A stretch of 64,000 nt of DNA from positions 558,001 through 622,000 of the forward strand of contig NZ_UWNY01000001.1 in assembly GCF_900604285.1 (NCBI RefSeq). The letters are read 5' to 3'. Under the pieces are notes generated by a model. It had not been told where the DNA came from, ran no database searches, and was given only the letters and a program-made list of their open reading frames with translations. A program made the position numbers and the translations under genes. Below are positions 50,908 through 61,534 of the stretch, piece after piece (position 1 is the first letter of the stretch; each line of letters starts with the position of its first letter). Source of the stretch: Varibaculum vaginae. Lineage in GTDB: Bacteria > Actinomycetota > Actinomycetes > Actinomycetales > Actinomycetaceae.

Positions 50908-52710
50908 ATGACTCATGTTTTATCCGCTGTTGCTTGGCCCTACGCCAACGGTCCGCGCCATATTGGGCACGTAGCCGGTTTTGGCGTCCCCTCCGACGTT
51001 TTTAGCCGCTATATGCGGATGGCCGGTTACGAAGTGTTAATGGTATCGGGCACCGACGAACATGGCACCCCGATTCTGGTGCAGGCCGAGGCGGAGGGGA
51101 TTTCTCCCCAGGAACTCGCCGACCGCAACAACCGACTAATCGTAGAAGATCTGGTGAACCTGGGGCTCTCTTACGACCTGTTCACCCGTACCACTACCGG
51201 CAATCATATTGCGGTCACTAAAGCCATGTTTGCGCAGGTGCGCGATAACGGATACCTGATTGAAAAGCGGGCGATGGCCGCGATTAGTCCCTCTAGTGGC
51301 CGAGCGCTACCTGATCGCTATATCGAAGGTACGTGCCCGCTGTGCGGTGCCAGCGGAGCGCGTGGGGATCAATGTGACAGCTGCGGTAAACAGCTAGATC
51401 CTATCGACTTGATTGACCCGGTTTCGAAAATCAATGGGGAAACCCCTAAGTTCGAGGAAACCTCCCACTATTTCCTAGATCTACCCGCGCTCGCGGACGC
51501 CCTGGGTAAGTGGCTTGACGAACGTGAGGCCTCCGGGACTTGGCGACCCAATGTGATCCGTTTTTCCAAGAACATCTTGGCGGAAATCAAACCGCGCGCT
51601 ATGACTCGCGATATTGATTGGGGAATTCCCGTTCCCGGCTGGGAAGACCAACCCAGCAAACGCTTATATGTGTGGTTCGATGCAGTGGTGGGATACCTAT
51701 CGGCCAGCATCGAGTGGGCACGGCGTATCGGGCAGCCCGAACGTTGGCGGGAATGGTGGAATGATCCCCAGGCTCGCTCCTACTACTTTATGGGTAAAGA
51801 CAATATTGTTTTCCACTCCCAGGTTTGGCCTGCCGAGCTGCTCGGATATAACGGCGAGGGCGATAAAGGTGGTGAGCCCGGAGAAATGGGACGGCTCAAC
51901 CTGCCCACCGAAGTGGTTTCTTCGGAGTTCTTAACTATGGAGGGCAAGAAATTCTCTACCTCTAAATCCGTGGTGATTTATGTGCGGGATATGCTTTCGC
52001 GTTACCAGGCCGATGCCCTGCGCTATTTTATTTCCGCGGCCGGCCCCGAAAATCAGGATGCTGATTTCACTTGGGCAGAGTTCGTGCGTCGCACCAATGA
52101 TGAACTGGTAGCCGCCTGGGGGAATCTGGTAAACCGGGTAGCTTCTATGATTCATAAACGGGTAGGTTCCATTCCTCAGCCCGGGCAGTTACAGCCGGAA
52201 GATCAACGGCTATTAGACCAGGTAGAAGCGGGCTTTGCTGAGGTCGGGGAACTGATTGAAACCCATCGCCAGAAGGCAGCATTGCAGCAGGTTATGCACC
52301 TGGTGTCACTCGCTAATCAGTACGTGGCTACTACCGAACCCTTTAAGCTAAAAACCCCGGAAACCCAAGAGCGTCTCCACACTATTTTGTGGGTATTAGC
52401 CCAGGTAATAGCGGATCTTAATCTAATGTTTTCCCCCTTCTTGCCCTCTTCGGCAAATGCAGTTGACCGTGTATTCGGGGGGACGGGCGAGATCGCCCCT
52501 ATGCCTCGTATTGAAGAAGTTACTGATTTAGACCAAACTAGAGAAGACGGTTCAGATTTCACCTATCCCATTATTACGGGTGATTACACCCAGGTTCCCC
52601 GGTGGGGCAGGCATGAAATTAAAATCGGAAGTTCAGTTTCTAAACCTAAACCTGTGTTTAAGAAGTTAGACTCTGAGATCATAGAAGAGGAATTAGCCAG
52701 GCTTGCTTAA
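50908..52710 (+). CDS. metG: Methionyl-tRNA synthetase
   Basis: MetG charges initiator and elongator tRNA-Met. The 600-residue class I enzyme has HIGH at residues 18-21, KFSTSKS at 348-354, and a zinc knuckle with two CxxC pairs (CPLC and CDSC near 147-165). It lacks the C-terminal tRNA-binding dimerisation domain seen in longer forms, as usual for actinobacteria. It begins 52 bp after rsmI. Confidence 0.97.
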   Translation: MTHVLSAVAWPYANGPRHIGHVAGFGVPSDVFSRYMRMAGYEVLMVSGTDEHGTPILVQAEAEGISPQELADRNNRLIVEDLVNLGLSYDLFTRTTTGNHIAVTKAMFAQVRDNGYLIEKRAMAAISPSSGRALPDRYIEGTCPLCGASGARGDQCDSCGKQLDPIDLIDPVSKINGETPKFEETSHYFLDLPALADALGKWLDEREASGTWRPNVIRFSKNILAEIKPRAMTRDIDWGIPVPGWEDQPSKRLYVWFDAVVGYLSASIEWARRIGQPERWREWWNDPQARSYYFMGKDNIVFHSQVWPAELLGYNGEGDKGGEPGEMGRLNLPTEVVSSEFLTMEGKKFSTSKSVVIYVRDMLSRYQADALRYFISAAGPENQDADFTWAEFVRRTNDELVAAWGNLVNRVASMIHKRVGSIPQPGQLQPEDQRLLDQVEAGFAEVGELIETHRQKAALQQVMHLVSLANQYVATTEPFKLKTPETQERLHTILWVLAQVIADLNLMFSPFLPSSANAVDRVFGGTGEIAPMPRIEEVTDLDQTREDGSDFTYPIITGDYTQVPRWGRHEIKIGSSVSKPKPVFKKLDSEIIEEELARLA

Positions 52711-52735
52711 AGCCGAGGCGCAAAGGAGAAGGTAC

Positions 52736-54244
52736 GTGGCAGGGTTTTGGCAACGTTTGAAAAGACTCTTTCGGGGGTCTTCAGCTCGTGATGACGAGCG
52801 CGACTCCCGCCTGCCTTTAGCCTTGGAAAGTGCTGGTAAGGAAGAAGATAAAACCGAGGTTGGACGTAAAGTTTACGAATCCTCGGGGGTTGTGATTTTA
52901 GAAGGTGGTACGGCCGAGGAATCACCAAGCGAAGAAACGGCTATCGCTCCCCCTGCATCTAAATCGCCAGAAGAAAAAGCTAAGGGTAGGGATACTAGTG
53001 TCCAATCACAGGCGCAAACCATCCCCAAGTCAGAACGAAATCCTGAATCAGCCCTCGAAAAAAGCGGGAAAGCAACCTCCGTGGCTGCTGACAATCACCA
53101 ACCTCAGCGTGCTGTGGAACCGGTGAGAGAGCCTGAACAGAAACTTCCCCTACAAGGGGTAAAAACTGCAGATATTTGCGCAGCAAATGGTCAGGAAACT
53201 TATGGTGCGCCCGCGATTGATCGCACTCCGGGACGTAAACTAATTTTAGCTTTTGAAAAACGATCTCAGTGCGGACAGGTTCAAGTCTGGTACACCCGTA
53301 GTAATGATCATGGAATTAGTTGGGAAGAACCTCGTGTCCTCTTTGATTCAGAAAACTACACTGACTCGGGGGAATCCTTCACTGATCCGCAGATAATTAT
53401 TTCTCAAGTAACTGGACGAGTTTTCATAGCGGTAACTACCCGCACCGGCGGTGACGACTCCCAAAATCGGATTGCAGTGGCTTTCACTGACGACGAGGGG
53501 GACTCCTGGCGTTACCGCGATTTGACCAGTCTAGTTGATGGGGATCAAAGCTGGATTTCACGGCGTACTGCTCATGGGCATGGCTTGCAGATGCGTCACG
53601 GGATTTGGACCGGTCGTCTTGCCTACGTGGCGATAGCTACCGAGGCAGATGGAAGACGAGGTGCAGTAGCGGTTTGTTCGGACGACCAGGGAATTTCTTG
53701 GTGGGCAGGTAAACTGGCTGGCGAAAGGGTTGTTCAAGCTACTATCACCGAGCTTACCAGCGGTGAATTAGTGTTGGGATGTGTCGAGGAAACCGACGAG
53801 GGGCTAACTTTTAATGCCTATGCCTCAGCTGATGGAGGACGTAGCTTCACCCGATCCCTAGGTAAGAACGCTTTCGGAAAAGCTTTGCCGGTTGCGGTGG
53901 AGCGGGCGTTCTATTCTGCTCCCGAACATACTGAACAATCCCGGGTAATGCTGGCGGTGGCACGTAACCAAAATGGGCAGGGAACAGTGCGCTCCATGTT
54001 TGATTTTGCCTCCGAGCTCTTGGGGATTATGCCCTTTACTTCCCGTCCGGTGAATTCGCTTGACGTGGTTTCCCTGGAGGATATTCGGATCGTGACTGTG
54101 GCGTATGAAACAGATTCTGGGATTTCAGTAGCCGCGTTGTGTATTGATTCTTTGTCTTTGAAATATCTAGCAGTCGGCTGGAACGCTACCGAGGCGGAAC
54201 AAAACCAGGTGTTGCGGCGTGCCGGTCTGCTTACTAGAAAATAA
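52736..54244 (+). CDS. Sialidase-fold (BNR repeat) protein without signal peptide
   Basis: The product has 502 residues from GTG 52736, preceded by AAAGGAGAAGG. Residues 1-150 are hydrophilic and low-complexity; no signal peptide or membrane helix is present. From about 160 there is a six-blade propeller of sialidase type with four Asp-box motifs: SNDHGISW (189-196), TDDEGDSW (251-258), SDDQGISW (315-322) and SADGGRSF (364-371). The FRIP/RIP motif carrying the first catalytic arginine is absent; the site reads YGAPAIDRTPG. Catalysis is therefore doubtful. It lies between metG and pcrA with short gaps. Alternatives: a cytoplasmic divergent sialidase, or a non-enzymatic binding propeller. Confidence 0.75.
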   Translation: MAGFWQRLKRLFRGSSARDDERDSRLPLALESAGKEEDKTEVGRKVYESSGVVILEGGTAEESPSEETAIAPPASKSPEEKAKGRDTSVQSQAQTIPKSERNPESALEKSGKATSVAADNHQPQRAVEPVREPEQKLPLQGVKTADICAANGQETYGAPAIDRTPGRKLILAFEKRSQCGQVQVWYTRSNDHGISWEEPRVLFDSENYTDSGESFTDPQIIISQVTGRVFIAVTTRTGGDDSQNRIAVAFTDDEGDSWRYRDLTSLVDGDQSWISRRTAHGHGLQMRHGIWTGRLAYVAIATEADGRRGAVAVCSDDQGISWWAGKLAGERVVQATITELTSGELVLGCVEETDEGLTFNAYASADGGRSFTRSLGKNAFGKALPVAVERAFYSAPEHTEQSRVMLAVARNQNGQGTVRSMFDFASELLGIMPFTSRPVNSLDVVSLEDIRIVTVAYETDSGISVAALCIDSLSLKYLAVGWNATEAEQNQVLRRAGLLTRK

Positions 54245-54263
54245 TCTTCGATAACCAGGTTTA

Positions 54264-56894
54264 ATGATTGATTTTAACGCCCTTTTTTCTGGCGATACTC
54301 CTACGCCCCAAACCATGCTACCCGGGGGAGCTTTTTCCTCTCCGGGTTCTTCCTTGCCGGATGCCCCCGCAAATCCTGAAGAAATAGTTTCAGGTTTAAA
54401 TGACCCGCAACGGCAAGCGGTAGAACATTACGGTAGCCCGTTGCTGGTAATGGCAGGAGCCGGTTCCGGTAAGACCCGCGTCCTCACCCGACGTATCGCC
54501 TATCTGCTAGCTACCGGCAGAGCCTATCCCTCGCAAATCCTAGCGATTACTTTTACCAACAAAGCGGCTGCAGAAATGCGGGAACGGGTCAGTGCTCTAG
54601 TAGGCGCGCAGGCTAGTGAAATGTTGGTTTCTACTTTCCATTCTGCCTGTGTGAGGATTCTTCGCCGCTATGCTGAGGCTGCCAACCTGAAATCCTCTTT
54701 CACTATTTATGACCAGAACGATGCTACCCGCTTAGTATCGATGATTCTCAAAGAAGCTCAGCTCGACCCCAAACGCTTCGTACCGAAAAAGATTCAAAAT
54801 CGGATTTCAGATTTAAAGAACTCTCTGATCGATCCCGATACTTTTCTTAGTTCTGCGGGGCCAAGCCCCGATGCGGAAGTATTGGCAAAGGTTTACCCGA
54901 TTTATCAGCGTCGCCTAATCGCTGCTAACGCCCTAGATTTTGATGACCTGATTATGCGTACGGTCCAAATCTTCCGCAGTAACCCCTTGGTGCAAGCCAG
55001 CTTCTGCCATCGTTTTCGCCACGTACTGGTAGATGAGTACCAAGATACTAACCACGCACAATACGTGCTGGTTAAACTGCTATCGGGAGTAGCAGGCGCG
55101 GCAGTTAATCACCCAGAACAGGTGCAAGGTGGACCAGTAACTCCGGCGGGACTTACGGTAGTTGGGGATTCTGACCAGTCTATCTATGCTTTCCGCGGCG
55201 CAACTGTGCGTAATATTGAGGAGTTCGAGAAAGACTTTCCCGGTGCGCGTACTATTTACCTAGAACAGAATTATCGTTCTAGCGGGAATATTTTGGCGGC
55301 AGCGAATGCGGTGATTTCTCATAACCAGAGCCGGCACAAGAAAAAGCTGTGGACCGATTCTGGCGAGGGTGAGAAAGTTGGGATACGAGTTTGCTCTGGT
55401 GACCGCGACGAGGCACTAGCGGTAGTTGAAGAAATAAATAAGCTGGTAGGCGGTAAGTATACCTATGGTGATATTGCGGTATTTTACCGAATAAACGCGC
55501 ATTCGCGTCTCTTAGAAGAGACCCTTACCCATGCGGGGATTCCTTATCGGATTATTGGCGGAACCAAGTTCTATGAACGCAAGGAAATTAAGGATGCGAT
55601 TGCCTACCTGCAGTTGGTGGTAAATCCTGATGATACGGTGTCCTTTGCCCGAGTGATCAATACTCCTAAACGTTCCCTGGGGAACAAGGCGCAAGAGGCA
55701 TTGCAAGTCGCAGCGAACACCTATGATATTTCTCCGGGGCGGGCAGCTGCTTTGGTGTGGAAACAGGAGCTAGGAGAGAAACGTCCGCAAGCTGCGGACG
55801 ACCGTAATCTTTCAGGTATCAGCGAGGTAACTCCCGATTCTACGCAGGTGTCAGGACTGCCAGCCCGGGCGCGCAGTAATATCGCTAACTTCTGGGATTG
55901 TCTAGTCGCCGCTCGTCAAGCCTATGTTGAGGGTGAACCGTTGAAAGATATCTTACAAACGGTGTTGACCGAATCGGGATATTTGAAGTCTTTGGAGGGT
56001 TCCAAAGACCCTCAAGATGCGGTGCGTCTGGATAACCTTTCAGAGTTCTATAACGTGGCTTCCCAGTTCAGTGAAGATGAACCAGAAGGTACTTTGGTGG
56101 ACTTCTTAGAGCGAGTCGCCCTGGTGGCAGATGCGGATCAGCTTCCAGGCGATCAGCGCGGTCAAGTTACTTTAATGACCGTACATATGGCGAAGGGGCT
56201 AGAATTCCCGGTAGTTTTTGTCACCGGTCTAGAGGAGGGGACTTTCCCCCACTCCCGAGCCCTGGGGGAGGACGGGGAAATGGCAGAGGAACGCCGTCTG
56301 GCTTATGTGGCGATTACTCGAGCACAGGAAAAAGTCTATCTGACCGCCGCACATAATCGGCAGATGTGGGGAGAGACCCGTTGGCAACCGTTATCACCCT
56401 TCCTGCTAGAGGTGCCGCCTGAGCTTTTAGATCAACCTGAACAATTGAATAAGAACAATGGGCAGTTGGATTTTTCCTCCGACACTTCCCCTTGGAGTTA
56501 CGGAGGTAGCTGGAGTAGTTCTCGCGGACGCACCGGTAATACCAGGTATCGCGGTCACAGTGAAGGTAGCTATCGACGCGGAGCTGGCAGTTATCGAGAC
56601 GAGACCACTAGCGGCCCTGCTTTTGGATCAGGGGGTACTGGGAAGGTTGTACGCCGCGAGACCGGGAAAGTAAAACGTTTGGGCACTGAGTTGGGGGCAC
56701 GTACCGATGCTAATGCCTCTATCGGTAAAGCTGCCGGGGTCGGAACTGGGGATCGGGTGCGGCACGACAAGTTTGGCGAAGGTACAGTAATCGCGATTGA
56801 GGGGCGTGGCCGGGCAAAGAGTGCAAAAGTAGAGTTCGAAGGGGGAGTAACCAAACGTTTACTGTTACGTCTAGCGCCGATGGAAAAAATCTAG
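54264..56894 (+). CDS. pcrA: ATP-dependent DNA helicase PcrA/UvrD
   Basis: This superfamily 1A 3'-5' helicase is used in repair and replication restart. The 876-residue protein has Walker A GAGSGKT at 65-71, TFTNKAA near 95, Walker B DEYQDT near 257, and the C-terminal helicase motifs VTLMTVHMAKGLEFPVVFV near 635 and VAITRAQ near 685. A Gly/Ser/Arg-rich linker (about 745-830) leads to the C-terminal Tudor-like domain (DRVRHDKFGEGTV near 830) that binds RNA polymerase in related proteins. It starts 19 bp after the sialidase-fold gene. Confidence 0.95.
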   Translation: MIDFNALFSGDTPTPQTMLPGGAFSSPGSSLPDAPANPEEIVSGLNDPQRQAVEHYGSPLLVMAGAGSGKTRVLTRRIAYLLATGRAYPSQILAITFTNKAAAEMRERVSALVGAQASEMLVSTFHSACVRILRRYAEAANLKSSFTIYDQNDATRLVSMILKEAQLDPKRFVPKKIQNRISDLKNSLIDPDTFLSSAGPSPDAEVLAKVYPIYQRRLIAANALDFDDLIMRTVQIFRSNPLVQASFCHRFRHVLVDEYQDTNHAQYVLVKLLSGVAGAAVNHPEQVQGGPVTPAGLTVVGDSDQSIYAFRGATVRNIEEFEKDFPGARTIYLEQNYRSSGNILAAANAVISHNQSRHKKKLWTDSGEGEKVGIRVCSGDRDEALAVVEEINKLVGGKYTYGDIAVFYRINAHSRLLEETLTHAGIPYRIIGGTKFYERKEIKDAIAYLQLVVNPDDTVSFARVINTPKRSLGNKAQEALQVAANTYDISPGRAAALVWKQELGEKRPQAADDRNLSGISEVTPDSTQVSGLPARARSNIANFWDCLVAARQAYVEGEPLKDILQTVLTESGYLKSLEGSKDPQDAVRLDNLSEFYNVASQFSEDEPEGTLVDFLERVALVADADQLPGDQRGQVTLMTVHMAKGLEFPVVFVTGLEEGTFPHSRALGEDGEMAEERRLAYVAITRAQEKVYLTAAHNRQMWGETRWQPLSPFLLEVPPELLDQPEQLNKNNGQLDFSSDTSPWSYGGSWSSSRGRTGNTRYRGHSEGSYRRGAGSYRDETTSGPAFGSGGTGKVVRRETGKVKRLGTELGARTDANASIGKAAGVGTGDRVRHDKFGEGTVIAIEGRGRAKSAKVEFEGGVTKRLLLRLAPMEKI

Positions 56895-56968
56895 TTAGTT
56901 AAAAGTCTGAGGGCGAGTTAAAACTAGCGCTAGCTATTCAGATGTCGCCTCGTTTGAACTGTTAAAAA

Positions 56969-57005
56969 TGCTCGGGGGTTGGATGAAATGTCCAACCCCC
57001 GAGCA
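56969..57005. terminator. Bidirectional terminator between pcrA and mdh
   Basis: A perfect 15-bp stem (56969-56983 with 56991-57005) has a 7-nt loop, flanked by A-rich sequence on the left and ATTT on the right. It sits between two convergent genes and could stop both. Confidence 0.85.
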
Positions 57006-57048
57006 AATTTCTTCCGTTACCTAGCAGGTAGGGAGAAAACTAATATTT

Positions 57049-58074
<1,026 letters not shown>

Positions 58075-58298
58075 TTACCGGCCGCGTGCAGCCGGTCAAG
58101 CCAAGTAGACTTATGCTTTAACCCTAACGCTTTGAGGTGCTATCTGCCACTGAGGTCGGGAAACAAAACAACGATAAAACCGCAGGAAATATGGTATCTC
58201 TCGAACTCTAGATAGCTTTATTGACCCTTAGTCCTAACTGGAGTCTGATCCGATAGGAAAACTGCGGGTCGGTGCCTGAAAGATAAACAGGGGCAGCG

Positions 58299-58739
58299 CT
58301 ATTTTTGAATACCGGTAAAAATAGTGTGCTCGTAGAGGAAGAAACGCAAAATAGTGCCTAACGCCAGCCCTATCACATTAGCGGAAATATTGTCGGCCAG
58401 GAGTGAAGAAAAACCGAAGAGGTAGTGGCTGATTCCTAGACAGATTATGGCCGGTAGCATTCCCAACACATTTACTACCGCAAAGCCCAGGAATTCTTGC
58501 ATCCGCCGGTTAGTGCGTTTATTTCGGAATGTCCAATAGCGATTAATTACCCAAGAAAAAATAGTGGCCACCGTCGCCGCCAGTACTTTTGAAGTTAGGG
58601 GATGGGTAGATAAAAAACCCAGCATTAACAAATTAAATACTGAGACATCCACTAGGTAGTTCATTCCACCCACGAGACAAAACTTAATTATTCGGGTGAC
58701 ACGTCCCGGATAGCTAAGATAGGCGTACAGTTTTTCCAC
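58299..58739 (-). CDS. GtrA family membrane protein
   Basis: The 146-residue protein has four membrane helices and the GtrA signature: a conserved N-terminal KFCLVGGMNYLVD (about residues 20-32), SWVINRYWTFR near 63 and FLLYE-type residues near the end. GtrA-like proteins are thought to carry lipid-linked sugars across the membrane for wall or antigen glycosylation. It lies 10 bp downstream of the RCC1-protein gene on the same strand, so the two are co-transcribed. Confidence 0.88.
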   Translation of the reverse strand: MEKLYAYLSYPGRVTRIIKFCLVGGMNYLVDVSVFNLLMLGFLSTHPLTSKVLAATVATIFSWVINRYWTFRNKRTNRRMQEFLGFAVVNVLGMLPAIICLGISHYLFGFSSLLADNISANVIGLALGTILRFFLYEHTIFTGIQK

Positions 58740-58749
58740 AGCTTAACGG

Positions 58750-60258
58750 TTACAGACGAGAATAAACCGGAGTTAGTTGAGCGGTACGAGCGTTAGAAAG
58801 CCGGTCGGTACGTCGGCCATCTGCTAACTGCCCTTGAGCATAGTTACCTAGACAATACATATTGTTCTGCTTGTCGAGCATACAGGTGAAGGTATTACCC
58901 ATAACCAGAGTTGAGCGAGAATTGGCTCCCAGGCGAGCATCAAGCCCGCTGATAGCAGGGGCAGCTCCGATGGCTGTTGAATCACTGGCAGCAACTCGCT
59001 GGGTGAGAGCGATGTTGGGGCCGAGCTGCCCGAAATCATTACGACCCCAACAGTAGGTGCTATCGGCCGTGGTGACTGCGCATCCGCCATAAAATCCCAG
59101 GTAAACTTGCCCTACCTCTGGTAAAGAACTAACTAGTTCCGGTTCAAGTATTCCCAGATTATTGGACATATTACCCGGCTTTCCTGCCTGGCCGTCGCTG
59201 TTAATCCCCCAACAGTAAAGACGTCTATTGTTCTCGGCGATTGCGCAACTGTAATCACCGGCTGCTCGCAAGGACACAAACTTCATATCAGACACCGGTG
59301 CTGGACGTAACTGGTAATCCACGACTAGCTCGTTATTCCAAGAGTCTAGGCGGGATTTTACCCCCCAGCAATATACGGTGCCGTCTTGTTTGAGGGCGCA
59401 GGTGTGGTCATTGCCAGCGGCAACCTCTTTAACATTGGTCATTACCGCTACCGGTTTCAACTGGTTGCCGATGTTGGTACTGTTGCCCACTTGCGCCATT
59501 TCATTAGCTCCCCAGCAGGTAAGCACCCCGGAGTTGGATAGGGCGCAGGCATGGCGTCCTCCGGCAGCAATCTGGGCGGTGTCTGCCGGTAGTGCTGTAA
59601 CTCGCAGCGGATTGAAAGAGCCAGAGAGTTGATTGCGGGAGCGAGCCTGTCCTAACTGGCCATAGGCGTTATCGCCCCAACAGTAAACAAAGCTATCGGT
59701 ACCCAGGGCGCAGGTATATTCACGGCCAGTGGCGATCTGAGTGAACTTCACCGGCTGGTTAGCAATAGTTTGGGGGGTAATCGCTGGTTGTCGGCTGATA
59801 GGAATCCCCAATTGGCCGGATTTATTGATTCCCCAGCAGCGCGCGGTGCCGTCGACGCGCAGGGCACAGGCAAATGAGCCGGAAGCTGAAGCGCGTCGCA
59901 AGTCTTGGGCAACTCCTACTGGTTGAACGGTTTCCGAAGGGGCAGGAGTCTGATTGAAAGTGGGGACTGGGGAAGGGCCAGGTTGTACCGGGCGTAGCGA
60001 AAGAATTATGCGCGGACCGTTAAAAGTAGGGGTAGGGGAAGGCCCGGGCATTACCGAATCGTAGTCGGAATCGGAACTAGAGGAAGAGGGAGAGGGCTGG
60101 GGGTTGACTGGCGTGAGAGTGATTTCATAGGTTGGTTTGTTATCCCCTGCGATTGAGAAAGCGGGAGAAATAACTAGGGCTCCCAGAGTTACTAGCAAGG
60201 CTAACACGGCCAAGGTTGCCTGCAGTCCAATGCGTCGCTTCGAAGTCGCGTCACGCAT
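58750..60258 (-). CDS. Exported RCC1-repeat beta-propeller protein
   Basis: This 502-residue protein has an N-terminal hydrophobic segment (about residues 12-35, signal peptide or anchor), then a Pro/Ser-rich linker (about 50-115) and RCC1-type repeats. Seven units each contain a cysteine pair about ten residues apart in a CAL...CWG pattern (the last reads CML...CLG), fitting a seven-bladed propeller with possible disulfide staples. The eukaryotic RCC1 is a nucleotide exchange factor, but exported bacterial versions have no known activity. The gene is upstream of gtrA. A 9-bp inverted repeat (60311-60319 and 60330-60338) lies in its promoter region. Confidence 0.85.
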   Translation of the reverse strand: MRDATSKRRIGLQATLAVLALLVTLGALVISPAFSIAGDNKPTYEITLTPVNPQPSPSSSSSDSDYDSVMPGPSPTPTFNGPRIILSLRPVQPGPSPVPTFNQTPAPSETVQPVGVAQDLRRASASGSFACALRVDGTARCWGINKSGQLGIPISRQPAITPQTIANQPVKFTQIATGREYTCALGTDSFVYCWGDNAYGQLGQARSRNQLSGSFNPLRVTALPADTAQIAAGGRHACALSNSGVLTCWGANEMAQVGNSTNIGNQLKPVAVMTNVKEVAAGNDHTCALKQDGTVYCWGVKSRLDSWNNELVVDYQLRPAPVSDMKFVSLRAAGDYSCAIAENNRRLYCWGINSDGQAGKPGNMSNNLGILEPELVSSLPEVGQVYLGFYGGCAVTTADSTYCWGRNDFGQLGPNIALTQRVAASDSTAIGAAPAISGLDARLGANSRSTLVMGNTFTCMLDKQNNMYCLGNYAQGQLADGRRTDRLSNARTAQLTPVYSRL

Positions 60259-60310
60259 CCCTATTCACCTCCCGTCTTACCTCGGGAATCCTACAGCCCA
60301 TCTGAGTACA

Positions 60311-60338
60311 TTCTAACTTATTTTTAACCAAGTTAGAA
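60311..60338. promoter_or_regulatory. 9-bp inverted repeat in divergent promoter region
   Basis: TTCTAACTT (60311-60319) and AAGTTAGAA (60330-60338) flank 10 bp; GTTAGAA recurs immediately after. It lies between the divergent RCC1-protein and galE genes and may be an operator for either. No adjacent regulator gene is present. Confidence 0.35.
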
Positions 60339-60424
60339 GTTAGAAATAGGGAAAATCCTGGCTAAATTCTACTTCTAAGGTTATTTATGGTAGCAGGACT
60401 TACGCACTAGGGTAACCTGATTAC

Positions 60425-61414
60425 ATGAGTATTTTAGTTGTAGGCGGCGCCGGCTACATCGGCGCACACGTCGTTCGGCTCCTGGTCGAGCGCGGAGAAA
60501 AAGTAGTCGTGATTGACGATTTATCTTACGGTACCCCAGATCGAATTGGTGACGCCAAACTGGTACAGCTGGATGTCGCGGGTGCAGGGGCACGAAAGAA
60601 AATTTTCCAAACCCTCATTGACGAAGATGTAACTGCGGTTATTCACTTTGCGGCACGAAAACAGGTAGGTGAATCGGTGGAAAAACCGATGTGGTACTAC
60701 CAGCAGAATGTTGGGGGGTTGGCAAATGTTATGGCCGCCATGCGTGATGCCGGTATCCGCCAGATGATTTTCTCTTCCTCAGCTGCGGTTTATGGGCAGC
60801 CAGATGTGCCGGTGGTTCCCGAAGAATTAGCGGGTAAACCCATTAATCCTTATGGGGAAACTAAGCTAATTGGTGAGTGGATGATGGCGGATTGCGAACG
60901 CGCCTGGGGTTTACGCTGGATTGGGCTGCGTTACTTCAATGTGGCTGGTTCTGGTTGGGATGACCTGGGTGATCCTGCTCGTCTCAATCTGATTCCCATG
61001 GTGCTTGAGCGCCTAGCCAAGGGAGAAAACCCCAAGATTTTTGGTACCGACTATGAAACTCCTGACGGTACCTGCGTGCGCGACTATATTCATGTTCGCG
61101 ACCTTGCTGATGCTCACCTGCACGCTCTCGATTATGTGGCATCCGGGCAAGAGATGGAAAACCACGTCTTTAACGTAGGTACGGGGCAGGGAACTTCGGT
61201 TCGAGAAATCGTGGAGGGCATCCGTAAGGTTACCGGCATTGATTTTACCGCGGATGAGGAAGCCCGCCGCCCCGGAGATCCTGCACAGCTAATCGGGGAT
61301 ACCACACGGATTCGCGTAGAACTTGATTGGAAAGCTGAGAACGGGATTAAAGAAATTCTGGAGTCTGCCTGGAGTGCCTGGCAAGCAGGTCCCGATAGAA
61401 TCTCGGGACTATAG
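60425..61414 (+). CDS. galE: UDP-glucose 4-epimerase
   Basis: GalE interconverts UDP-glucose and UDP-galactose using bound NAD. The 329-residue short-chain dehydrogenase has GGAGYIGAHVV at about residues 7-17, the Ser residues of SSSAAVYG near 118-125, and the catalytic YxxxK in NPYGETK near 142-148. It provides UDP-galactose for surface glycans, consistent with the neighbouring gtrA and LCP genes. It is convergent with the first LCP gene. Confidence 0.94.
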   Translation: MSILVVGGAGYIGAHVVRLLVERGEKVVVIDDLSYGTPDRIGDAKLVQLDVAGAGARKKIFQTLIDEDVTAVIHFAARKQVGESVEKPMWYYQQNVGGLANVMAAMRDAGIRQMIFSSSAAVYGQPDVPVVPEELAGKPINPYGETKLIGEWMMADCERAWGLRWIGLRYFNVAGSGWDDLGDPARLNLIPMVLERLAKGENPKIFGTDYETPDGTCVRDYIHVRDLADAHLHALDYVASGQEMENHVFNVGTGQGTSVREIVEGIRKVTGIDFTADEEARRPGDPAQLIGDTTRIRVELDWKAENGIKEILESAWSAWQAGPDRISGL

Positions 61415-61534
61415 GGCGGCTTTAGAGCGCAGTTTTCTACCCCCGGTAAAGGGATTCCGTGCCCAAGGAGCCTTCCCGCCCCTTCCTAACGTGGGAGGTA
61501 GCGGGAACGGTCCAGCGGGTACCAGTTCATGTAG

